The notes below the pieces were generated by a model. It made no database searches, had not been told where the DNA came from, and saw nothing but the letters and a program-made list of their open reading frames with translations. 64,000 nucleotides of DNA. Origin: Acanthamoeba sp. SK_2022b. Taxonomy: Eukaryota > Discosea > Longamoebia > Acanthamoebidae. The translations under genes and the position numbers were made by a program. Each line of letters opens with the position of its first letter. The first letter of the stretch is position 1. The DNA lies in the NCBI GenBank assembly GCA_027943245.1, contig JANDJZ010000173.1:1-64000 (forward strand). Reading direction: 5' to 3'. Shown one piece after another: positions 35,974 through 48,101 of the stretch.

Positions 35974-36662
35974 GCGTGGGGTTGTCTCTTTCTTTCTCTC
36001 TCTCTCTCTCCTCTGGGTGGTGGGTTATGTGGTGTGTTCAGTCTGTAGTGCGCGTTCAGGTGAATGGAACCTGCCCACTGCCTTCTTGTGAGGTGTGAGC
36101 TCGCAGTTCTGCAGTGGTTGAGGCAGGTGAGGATAGGTAACAACAGAAACAAGGAGCAGGAACTCACGAGCCACCGAGGGCAGACATGAAGTGAGATGTG
36201 GGGTCCACACCTGTTGTTCTTAGGACGACAAACAGTAAAGGCTCGCGGCGCCCACGGAAGGTGGAACTAGAGAGATTGCCTAGTGACAGGTGCTACCGGC
36301 CACCCGCCTAAAACCGCAAGCACGCGCTGGGGTTCGCGACGACTTTCAGGTGGCGCTGGCGAGATGGAGCAAAGAACGAAGCAAGGGACGCGCTCAAGGT
36401 CACTGCAGCGTCCCTTGAGAGAAACGGTGTCCTCGAGTGAGGTGGTGTGACTCAAGCCTTGCGGTGGTGTTGGAGACGCGTCCTCCATGAGCAATTTCCT
36501 TTTCTTTTCAGTGTTGTGCTAGCTTCAAGATGCAGAAGCATAAATCAGCAACGGTATGTCGCCTCTGGCAATTGTATTGCGATCGTTTCTTCTTCCGTAG
36601 AACAAGTTGTTTATGGCCACTTTTTTTTGCCATTCTATATCATTTTCAATCAATTTGAATAA
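35974..36662. other. Divergent intergenic region, no gene seen
   Basis: The 689 bases between the VOC gene (leftward) and the AKR7-like gene (rightward) contain a TCTCTC run at 35994-36010 and no recognisable coding or RNA feature. Confidence 0.55.
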
Positions 36663-38196
<1,534 letters not shown>

Positions 38197-38542
38197 CCTC
38201 TCGACCTCCTTCTTGGTCGTTCCCGAAAAAAGCAGGGAAGGAAAATAAAACCGTTATACCGGTACAACCGCGGTTGAGGGGCAGCGCGAGGGAAGCGCCT
38301 TCTTGCCGCGGATTTAGCGGTTCCTGCCTTCTTGTTTTGACTCCAGCGGTTGTAGTTGGTCTGCTCGACGACCTTGCTATGTTAATTCGGTGACAAGGTG
38401 ATTACAACTACTATCGACGTGCAGCCCATCGTTCACGCCTCCTACTGCTGCAGGCTCAATTCCAATTTCCAATTGGATTTCACTTCGCCCCTGCCCAGCA
38501 TCACCATTGGATTTGTAAATTTCAAATCCCCACAAGGCGAAG
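38197..38542. other. Intergenic region with CCAAT-like words
   Basis: The 346 bases contain the AKR poly(A) region (AAAATAAAA near 38240) and, near the next gene, several CCAAT/ATTGG words (38457-38510) and a short inverted repeat, GGATTTG...CAAATCC, at 38511-38531 just before the ATG. No gene is seen. Confidence 0.5.
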
Positions 38543-39868
38543 ATGGATACTGCTCTGAGAGATGAAGGTCAAGGACGAAAACCACAACGCCGACCAAAAG
38601 GTCCAGTAAATAAGATTCGATTAATTACGTTTTCCGACTACCACGATCCGTCCTACTCCTTCTACCACTTCATCCTCTTCCTCTACGTCCTCACAGTTCT
38701 GCTGCTCTACACCACCTACGGGTGCAGCGAAAGCTTCCCCTATGGGCGCACCTTCGTCATCGTTTCCATCGCTATAACTGCCCTGCCAGTGCTTTTCGCC
38801 TTCACAAAGGTGGCCACGTCTCGCCGGGACCAACTCATGAAGTGCGGAGTGGCGATTCTCTTCCTCCTCTTGGCCACTGTCGGGTCGTACGGCATCTTCG
38901 TCTACTCGGACCACTGCGACGCCGAGCTCATCCGCTTCAACGCCACCGTGGCCGAGCTGAGCGACCCACGCGCCAAGACCAAGCACTACAATCTCTTCAC
39001 CCTACGCGATGGCGACGTCGTCGTAGAGCACATGCTCGTCGGCGGAGTCGTCGTCAAGGGCCGGTACGTGCCCCAATAAATTAATATTTTAATATCCGTC
39101 ACTCTCTTAAGTAATGTTTGTGGTCGATTATTGACTTCCTTTGGTGCAGGGAAGTGGACTGTGTAGCAGCGCCGCTTGCCAGCTCCGCGGCGGTACGCTC
39201 CATTGCTCTGCTTTGCGCTGAGTCTTGCCGCATCCAAGAAACACACAGCGCTTCCGTTCGAGAGCATGCGGTCTAATGTGATGTCTCACCACTGGCATCT
39301 GCAGACATTCAACCCACAAGCACCGGTCGATATCTGGGTTGCAGACTTTGCGCCCCGATTGGAGCTGGCGAACTGGACGTTCCCCATCCGCCACCTGATT
39401 CGAGCCGATGACAACCTCCAGCGTGCGACCACAAGTACACCTCGGCTCTCGTCTCCCCTCCCTCGCGGTATCGCTCTTCTGCCTGCTTACGCGATGTGCA
39501 CGTCTCCTCAACAGCGATAATTGAGACAGAGGCCGCTAAGCACAACCTCACGTCGACCAAGGAGCCTCAGATCTTCCTGTGGGAAACATTTGATACGGTA
39601 CGGATCGGTTCCTCGGCAGTGGCGGGCCCCTATTGGGGTGAGTTTTGTGATGAGATCAACGCTGGCTGACGATCAGGGTAACTTTTGGTCGAACTGTGCA
39701 CAGACGCCCAAATTCGATCGGAAGAGCTTCGTCATTGCGGCGTCGGTTGTCTATGGCTTGCTGGGGCTCGCCACTCTCATCCCTCCTATCTACTTCTTCT
39801 TTCAGCACACCCGTACAGCCACGCTAGAGATCACCGAGGAGACGTACCTCCTATCGCATTACACGTGA
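38543..39868 (+). CDS. Four-helix membrane protein, unknown function
   Basis: Exon 1 (38543-39063) encodes a basic N-terminus and three membrane helices: FYHFILFLYVLTVLLLYTTY, TFVIVSIAITALPVLFAF and CGVAILFLLLATVGSYGIFV. A long lumenal or extracellular loop follows, spread over several exons (a tiny exon at about 39170-39192, then from about 39249, from about 39520 and from about 39679). It contains MSHHWHLQTFNPQAPVDIWV. A last helix, FVIAASVVYGLLGLATLIPP, and a cytosolic tail ending LSHYT close the protein. I do not recognise the family. The micro-exon is required to keep frame and is the weakest part of the model. Confidence 0.6.
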
Positions 39869-40180
39869 TGCCACGCGTATTCACCCTCACCGCCCTTCCC
39901 CCAAATTGTATTTATTATTCTCTCACGCGATAAAGCGTCGCTGCACCCAGCAAAACATGGTTGCGCCTTTGTGTCCCATGTGCATCCCCTTAAGCCAACA
40001 ATCAAGACACCACCTCTAGTGCGTGCAACAGTCACCATAGAAGTGAGGCACTACTCCAGATGGACACTAAGCTGTAATGCTGCTCAGTCTCATTGGCAGG
40101 AAGCTCTCATGGCGGTGAGACCACTTGGCAAAAATTAACATGTTTTTCTGCCTTGCATTTCTTTTTAATTTTTGAAGAGA
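39869..40180. other. Intergenic region, no gene seen
   Basis: The 312 bases between two plus-strand genes hold nothing I can support as a gene or signal. Confidence 0.5.
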
Positions 40181-41385
40181 ATGACACGCACCAGCACCCA
40201 CCTCAAAGGGGCTGTGGTGGCCACACGGCTGAGTGAAGGCAGAGTGCACTTCCGGGCTAAGGTCAGGCATGCCCCTAAGCCAAAAACAAAAATGATCGAA
40301 TTTCTTACCCTCACGCTAGGTGTGGGCAGTTCTACTTGGGTGGACAGGCTCGGTACATCCACACTTGGCCAAGTATGCGCAGCTCTACCAGGAGCGCGGT
40401 ATCTCCACCATACAGTATTCGCCACCTCTCCTCAGGTACGGCTCAGCTCAGCACGTTTCGCTGCTCTACACAGACTGCGGCTCAGCTACTGGAGCAGCTC
40501 GCTGAGCAGAGCGCAGCTGAGGACACATGCAAGAGACCTACTCTGCCTTTTGCAAGACGAGATCATGCTGAGTGGCAGCGAGCATCGGGTTCAGGTGGTC
40601 TTTCATGCCTTCTCCAACGGCGGCTTCCTTCCCTTTGTTCAGCTCATTCAGCTGCTAGAGACTGAGGAGGTATAAGCGCTCCCCTTGAAAAGCCGGTATT
40701 ATTCTAAGCCTTTAGCCTTGAAACAGTTCAAGCAAGTCACGCCACTTGTCAAAGGAGTCATTGTGGACAGTGCTCCAGCACACATCAACGTGCTTTCTGC
40801 AGCAAGAGCGTTCTCTTCTCCCTGGCTCAAGAGCAACGCATTTATACGGTACACTGCTTCTGCGTATCACCTCATCTGCAAAATGGCTATATTGCAACGT
40901 GCGCTGCCCAGGTGGGTGATGCTCAGCCTGTTTGCGATGATCATCTCAATTGCCAAGCTGTTCCTGTTCCTCTTCACGGGTAAGTCTATGAACCATTACG
41001 CACAGTTTCATCTTCTCCAGGGTAGCCATGTACGTTCCATTGCTTGCGAATCACTGAAGTGGGATAAGTGACAGCATCACGCCATTTCAGGTACAGAAGG
41101 GCATACCGTCGGTTTACTTCTACAGCAAGGTATCTGATGGCCTCTCACATGCTCTAATAGCCATACTGACGTGCGATATAGGATGATCGTATCACTGACT
41201 ACAAGTATTTGGAGCGCCACGTCGCCTCCCTCAAGCAATCGGGAGCGGATGTGCGAGCGCACGTATTCGGCCCCAAGTCTAGCCACGTCGCGCATCTACA
41301 TTACCACCGCGACGCCTACCTCCAGCAGCTGGACAAGTTCCTGAAACGCGTGCTTCTGCTTGAGACAACCGCATCCAAGACCTGA
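40181..41385 (+). CDS. TMEM53 / DUF829 alpha/beta-hydrolase-like protein
   Basis: Six exons (40181-40261, 40320-40435, 40474-40669, 40727-41029, 41091-41129, 41182-41385), 312 residues. The DUF829 signature is clear: VWAVLLGWTGSVHPHLAKYA, then VVFHAFSNGGFLPFVQLI (the HxFSxxG nucleophile-elbow-like motif), VKGVIVDSAPAHIN, SVYFYSKDDRITDYKYLERH and SSHVAHLHYHRDAYLQQLDK. The fold is alpha/beta hydrolase-like with Ser, Asp and His in plausible triad positions. In animals TMEM53 is an inner nuclear membrane protein; the hydrophobic stretch MLSLFAMIISIAKLFLFLF would anchor this one. Enzymatic activity of the family is unproven. Confidence 0.87.
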
Positions 41386-41559
41386 CGAGCGCCACGATGC
41401 GCCGTACCACACCTCTACTGCACAGCCACGGCCAGTCAGCCGTTGTGCTCGCCCCAATCGTGCACAGTTCGTGCAACAATTTTTGGCGGCAGGGACACCC
41501 GTTGCGTTTGTTTTCTCCAGCCCGCGTTGCGTTGAGCGCTGTGGGCCTTGTTGTGGAGC

Positions 41560-43564
41560 ATGTCAAAAATCGTGCGGGTGGCTAAGCGTCGTAATCGCGC
41601 ATCTTCTGCGGGGGTTTCGTTCACCAAGGAGGAGGGTCTCCAGAGCCCCAAATCCGGAGTGATTGGCAGTGATGAAAAAGAAAATGATAGAACCAGCTCC
41701 AACAGGCCCGTCACACGCCATTCTCTTAGGTGCAACCTGACCATTGTTTGCGATTTCTGGTCCAACTTACCTCTTTTATTGAAGGCTTGGGGCAAAGGCG
41801 CAGCAGCGATCCGAGCAGGGCCAGGAATCAGACAGCGAGGACTCCCGCGCTTCGTCTTCTTCCTCTTCCGAGGAAGAAGGTGTGTTTGAGGTGGAAGCAA
41901 TTCTTGACCGGAGGGAGCGGAGAGGAAGGGTGGAGTACAAGATCAAATGGCGTAAGATTGGCGAAATCACGTGGGAGCCGAAAGCCAACCTTGCTGGCTG
42001 CCCGCGGCTGCTGCGCGCCTTCGAGGAGGAGCGCAAGAAGAAGGCCACCTCTAGTAAGAGCAACCGCGGCCATAAGCGAAGGGACGACGGTGAGAAGCGG
42101 CGCACCGGACGGAAGAAGGAAAGCTCTGACGAAGACGAGATTCAGGGCAAGGGCGCCGACGGAGAACATCAGGAAGCCGAGGAGGGAGTGGAAGAAGCAG
42201 GACTTAGGCACATATGCGGAGTGAAGACCGAGCAGGGCCACCGATCGGAGAATCAGGACGCCTACCTCATCGCCACGGTAGACACTCCAGAGCCACTCAA
42301 TATATTTGGTGTCCTGGACGGCCATGGAGACAAGGGCCGGTTCGCATCAGAGGTGCCTTGCCTCGAGTACCACTCACTAGCTAAGTTGAGCTTCTTACGC
42401 TTTTGTATGTGGGGTATGTTTGCAGCGAGGAGTGGAGATCCTGCGAGAGCAGGTGGTGAGCTCTTATGAGGGCCTCAAGTCCAGCAAGCCATCACGAGAA
42501 GAGAAGCACAAAGACGGGACCATGTGGTTGATCCAAAAGGCACTGGAGCAGAGCTTGAGCAAGGTGGATGATGTGCTCAAAGCTGATGGCGAAGAGTGTG
42601 GTGAGGTGAGCGCTCACCCTACCCCCTTCCCTCACCCCCCCCTGCTCTCAGCGCTGATGCCTGCTCACTCTGCTCCCACGTTCCTACAGGAATACGGAAC
42701 GACCGCCGTGGTGTGTGTACAAAAGGGCGAGCATCTGCTCATCGCCAATGTTGGTGACAGCAAGGCCGTCTTGTTCAGGGAGGCTGCGCCGCAGGGAGCC
42801 TCTCGAGATAAGTACGTGCTCCCTCCCACTCCTACGGTCTCCACTACGAGCACGTATAAACGTTTGAGAGGGTCCATGTTTGCAGGATCAAGGAGGTGCT
42901 CTGCACGACCGAGCACAAGGCCTCTAACCGAAAGGAGGCCCAGCGAGTTAGCTCGGAGGGAGGGCGCATCGGAAAGGATATGATGGTCCACCCCAGTGAA
43001 AAGGAGCCCAAACAGTCCGGTACGGCCGCTGCACGTGCGGCGTACCACGTGTGGCAATTGACCGTTTCCCTCTTCCTCGCTAGGTTTGGCAATGACCCGT
43101 GCGCTGGGCCATGCCACGTTGGGCAAGTATGGCGTCATCGCTGAGCCGGACTTCTACTCTGCGTCACTGCGGTACGCCCAGGGATCCTCTCCCTTCCTCC
43201 GAAGGAGCAGCGCAGAGCTCATCGATTGACGTCGGACTGACAGGGACAAGGACATGCTCGTAATCGCCTGTGATGGCCTTTGGGATGTGTTAAACACGAG
43301 GGAGGTGACGAGACTCGTTGCCTCCTGCGTCAAGGAGGGAAAGGATCCGGAGGTGCGTCACACGCCGGCGAAGGAATGAATGTCGCATTCCTGGCCAGAC
43401 CAACACGCCCTGACGTGTTTTTGTGACGTGTTGTGCGCGCCACACAGAGGATTGCCGCGGCTCTTGTAGAGCGAGCGGAGCGGAAGTGGATCCAGGGTCT
43501 GGGCAAAGGCTATGTAGCCGATAACATCACGGTCATAGTTGTCCTCTTTGCGACGGGAAAATGA
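41560..43564 (+). CDS. Chromodomain-PP2C protein phosphatase fusion
   Basis: Eight exons (41560-41729, 41785-42352, 42426-42605, 42690-42811, 42886-43019, 43084-43171, 43244-43352, 43448-43564), 495 residues. After a polar Ser/Glu-rich N-terminus, residues about 88-145 form a chromodomain: VFEVEAILDRRERRGRVEYK, IKWRKIGEITWEPKANL, LLRAFEEE. The aromatic-cage positions (the Phe in the VFEVE strand, Trp in IKWR and Trp in ITWEP) are kept. A basic/acidic linker (about 145-205) leads into a PP2C (PPM) phosphatase: HRSENQDAYLIATVD, FGVLDGHGDKG, YGTTAVVC, IANVGDSKAVLF, GLAMTRALGH, VIACDGLWDVLN, DNITVIVV. All metal-binding Asp motifs are present. Both domains lie in exon 2 without an intron between them, so the fusion is not a gene-model artefact. 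Predicted role: a Mg/Mn-dependent Ser/Thr phosphatase delivered to methylated-histone chromatin (inference). Confidence 0.92.
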
Positions 43565-43651
43565 AAAAGAAAATTCGAATGCGTAATAATATTCTTATTA
43601 AGTCTCTCTAGACGCCACGGACGAGGGCAGGCGTTCCGGAACGCTGGCAAG

Positions 43652-46600
43652 ATGGCACAGAGCAGGGTGGTGCAGGTGATGCGGGTGTATGCTCGCGTGG
43701 TATCGCTGGTGGTGGTGTTCTTGGCGATGACGGGCCTGCTCTATTTCCTCCTCCCCGCCCCGGTCGATCACTCAACCGCGACTGCCTCGTTGGGCTCCCT
43801 TCGCGATCGTTCGCTCGAACGTGGCTTGTCTCGTTCCGCCGCACCTCCCTCATTGACAAACCAGGCGATTTCAACAGCAGCTCATTCATCTTCATCTACG
43901 TCTGGACCTTCTTCCCCGAACTCATCGCCCACGCCATCTGGCTCTTGTCCTCTTGAGCAAGTGCTGCAGCCTCGTGCCTCGCCCCTCCCGAGCCGAGGAC
44001 CGCCGCGACTCGAGCACTACAGGGCGTCCATAATCGTTCCCGTCCTCTCGCTCAACGCCAATATTACCGCCAACCTGGCTCGGCTACTCGCCTTCCTCAA
44101 CACCACCTACCACCTCTCTTCTCCTGCTTCTCCCATAGCCACAACTTCTCCTTCGCCCGCTGCGCCGACCGCTCGGCCAACAGGCCTACGCGAGCCCCGT
44201 TCTCCTTCTGCCGGCGGCCCTTCAACGACTGCAGCGGCGAGTGCATCGGCCGCCGTGAGTTCGGTGGAGGTGCTGCTCGTGGTGGACCCAACGCGGCTGC
44301 CGATCATGAGCGCAGCCGAGCAGAGTGCAGCCAAAACGACGCCCTACCCGTCGCTCGGAATGAAACAGCAGTGGGACGTCTACCACCTGAAGCGTATGAT
44401 CAGGGACTTCCAGTACGAGCTGCGCGTGCGCGACGCAACCTTCCTGCGGCTGATCACTCTCAGCTCCAACGCCACAAACACCGCCGCCTCTGGGTCCTCC
44501 TGCGACCAGGTACCAACCGGACCTCCTTGAAACCAAACACCGCGTGGCTGGCCGCTGACCCCTTCTCTGCATGCAGTCTGGGGGCGATGTGTTCGGCGCA
44601 GCGTGCAACCTAGGAGCTGCCCGCGCTCGGTGCGTGCATTCATTGCTTCTGCGTGTGCACTCCTTCGCGGGAAACTCACTCTATTGCCGCGTGTGTTGTG
44701 TGCACTCAGAGGCCAGTGGCTGTTCTTCCTTTCCGCCGAGGCCCACTTTGAGGAGGGCTGGTTCGAGGAACAGCTGCAGGCTCTCAGCGCTCTCCAGTCG
44801 ACTTCGGTCAACGGCCCGCGCCGACTCGGTAAGTCGCCCGGGGGCAGCGCCGCCACGGGCTTGATTGGCTGCAAGATCCTCGACGGACCTGCCGCCGAGA
44901 GGGCGCACAGCACGGGGCTCGACGTCGCTCTGTCTCGGCGAGAGCTGAAGCATCAACCGCAAGCCTCGCCTGATCCGACGACGGCTTCGGCCTTGGGCAC
45001 GAGAGCCGCTCCCGCGAAGCGAGGCCGAGGCAAGCAGCTAGAGGCGAAGACCGTGAACGAGTGGAGGGAGATCTTGGCCAAGAAGGGGTCCGACGAGCTC
45101 CGCAAGATCATGCAGAACATGTCCAAGCCACCATTTGGCCGGGACGCTGAAGTGGAGGAGGAGGTCGAACCGACGCCGGACACGACGCCCTCGCGCGCAC
45201 CACATACCCAGCAGAGCGTGCCCGGCAGGGTGGATGTGGTCTTCCCTTACCGCCGACTTGAGGGAGTGGCGAGGGCCGACGAGCGGCTCAACGAGCCAGC
45301 GGAGATCGTTGCGCCCTCTTCGTTGTGCTTCATTGTCAGCAAGCGCACGTTCCTCGTCGAAGCCAAGGGATTCAATATGCAGGCCAGCTCCCCGGCCATC
45401 GGTGGTCCCAGCAATGTCGATGCCGACGGAACGCCTATTCAGCTGCGCACGCCGTTCCTGCAAATCCTGGACCTCGCCCTGCGGCTGCAGAGGGACAGCG
45501 GTCGACGCAGCCTCTACCTGCCCACACAGAAGGCCGTCGTGCTCAACAAGCCCGAAGGTGTCGACTGGAAGGTTTTATTGTTTAATTAATTGTTACCACT
45601 TGCTGATCGGTGGTTTTGTGGACGTCCAGGGCCGTGGAATGCGGAGGATGACACCACGCGAGAGGATCACGGCCTTTGCTCGTCCACATTGATCCCCGTG
45701 GCCCTCAGTCCCTCGCCGGCGTCTAGCCTCCCCTGGTGGGTGTCGGCGCAAGCTGTCGATGAAAGCAAGGCCATGCCGCTGCTCCCTCAGGCTCTTTCGA
45801 TGGCCGAGTTCGACTTTGTGCAGCGGTGGGGCGACGAACTGATGCGCAGGGTTCACGCGACGAAGCAATCCAACGTCGAGCTGATCTGGGACTCCTACGG
45901 AGGTAACGCAGCTCGTCGTCTGTTTGTTTCGAACGCGTAGGCCAACGGCTGTTTCCACATCCAACAGGCTGCACCGGGTGGGGACTCGAGGCCGTCCGCT
46001 TCGTCACAGCTCTGGAGCCTCTATTGGGAAAGGTGGCAGTGATTGCAGGTTGTGTGCCACCTCCGTTTCCATCTCTCGCTTGGCTTGCAATGTTGACCTG
46101 CCTGCGTTCGCCAGACAAGAGCTCCTTTTGCAGGGGCTTGCCACGCAACGTCGTGCAGAGCCTGCGGAGGGCGCGCTCGCGGCTCGATGATTCGAGCGTG
46201 CCACCGACCAGGTGGGCCAATGACAGCGTTCAGGTATGGATGAGCCACAAGCCGCCCGTCTCCTACCCCACATTCCCCTACAAGGGCTCAGTCGACATTA
46301 CCCGACGACCAGACTACGTGATTGGGAGGTGCGTGGCGGTCAACTCAGCCTATCTGTACAGCCTCGCTGATCCGCGCGATGATGCCTTCCAACATAATCG
46401 GCAGGTCCATGACCGAAACCACGGCCATCCCTGCCGGCTGGGCCGATAACGCCAGACGGTAGGCTCCTCTCTTGGCCTCTTGGCAAAGGGCCCTTCTCCC
46501 CCCTCAAAGGCCGCCAAAGGGACTGACTCGACCACGTGTTCGGGCACTGTTCCGTTCAAACAGGGTAGACGAGATATGGGTGCCTTCGTCGTTCCTCGTC

Positions 46601-47848
46601 GAGGTCTTCGTGTCGGGCGGGGTGCCCCGCGAGAAGCTCGCCGTGGTGCCCATTCCCATCGACACCCGCTTCTACTCGCCCCTTCCGTTCGCGAGCGCGG
46701 GCGCCAGGCTTCGGCCCCTGCCCCTGCCCAACAGGGGAGGCTTCAACTTCCTCTCCGTCTTCAAGTGGGAGCAGCGCAAGGGGTGGGACATCCTTCTGGA
46801 TGCCTACTTTGCCGAGTTCAAACCCGAGGTACGCCTTGTGCTCGCCGTCACCTGCTGGCCTTTACCTCACTTGCCCCTGGTGTGCGCGACCAGGACAACA
46901 CAACGCTCTACCTTCAGACCTACGCTCCCGGCCCCGCGGGGAGGGACAAAAGCAACTTCGCGTTCCAGGTCATGGATCGCGCTGCGTCCAAGGCAACGTC
47001 GCTGAACGGCGGAAAGCCATCCTACCCGCGGGTCGAGATTCTCTGTGAGGTGAGCACGAGTGACACTTGAGCGGTGCACCGCCCCCACCCTACGCGTGAG
47101 CTCACCCGCGTGATCTCGCGCTCGTGTGCAGGAGCTGCCGGAGCAGGACATGCCTCGCTTGTACGCGGCCGTGGATGCCTTTGTGCTGCCGACCCGAGGG
47201 GAAGGCTTCGGTATGCCCATCATGGAGGCCATGGCTATGGTACGCGCCAGCGGACGAGGCTTGGCCGTGTGGACGAGATGTTGGTTATGAGGCGCTCGCT
47301 CCCCTTGTTCACAACCAACTGCTGCAGGGTCTGCCCACGATCGCCACCAACTGGTCGGGGCAGGTGGACTTCATGAACGAGCGCAACGCGTACCCGCTCA
47401 ATGTGGAGGCCATGGTCACCGCAGGTAGGAAGATTGCCGATCTCCCCTCTGTAGCGCATTCCGTTGTGCGTCGCTCACCGTGTATTCGCCTGTGGCGGCT
47501 GCCAGAGGAGCCGCTCTCCTCCTCTTCCTCGTGGGCCTCCGCCCAGACCAGCAAGTTCGCGGGCAAGTGGGCGCAGCCTTCGGTGCAGCATCTACGACAG
47601 CTCATGCGGCACGTCTTCGCCAACCGGGAAGTGGCCAAGAGGTTGGGCGTCCCTCTTTGCCCACGCACAGCTGAGAACCGGTGGTTTGACCAAACAACCG
47701 GTGGTTTGGCAAAACAACGCTCAGGAAGGGCGAGGCCGCGCGTGCGGACATCGTGGCCCGGTTCAGCCAGGATAGGGTGGCCGGGCTGGTCGCGGATCGG
47801 CTCAAGGGCATCGAGCGTGTCGTGCGTGACCGCCGAAAAGCCTCTTGA
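43652..47848 (+). CDS. Type II membrane GT2-GT4 glycosyltransferase
   Basis: Large multi-exon gene. The N-terminus has a signal-anchor helix (VVSLVVVFLAMTGLLYFLLP) and a Ser/Pro-rich stem. A GT-A-like (GT2) module follows: YRASIIVPVLSLNANITANL, VEVLLVVDPTRLP, NLGAARARGQWLFFLSAEAH. A long variable linker comes next. The C-terminal half is a GT-B family 4 enzyme: MTETTAIPAGWADNARRVDE, IWVPSSFLVEVFVSGGV, FNFLSVFKWEQRKGWDILLD, and RGEGFGMPIMEAMAMGLPTI with the E-x7-E motif. The GT2 module has SAEAH where a metal-binding D-x-D is normal, so it may be inactive. Likely site: Golgi or ER lumen, for cell-surface or cyst-wall glycans (inference). Terminal exons around 47400-47735 are approximate. Confidence 0.78.
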
Positions 47849-48101
47849 GGTGGAATTCCGGCAAAGAGTCTCCCAAAAGACCGACAGCCGGCTGGATGCC
47901 TGGATCAAAAAAGGAAATGTTTCTATAAAAAAGAAGGCATCCGCATTTTACGTATTATGGGCCGATAGGGTAAAGACGTTTGGAGCGTATTATGGGCCAA
48001 TAGGGCAGGTGCTGTAGCGTTATAACCCACCGAACGAGCGTTCCTTCTTCTTTACGCCGAGCCGCTTGCCGCGAAACATTGCCAAGTCATACCACAACGT
48101 T

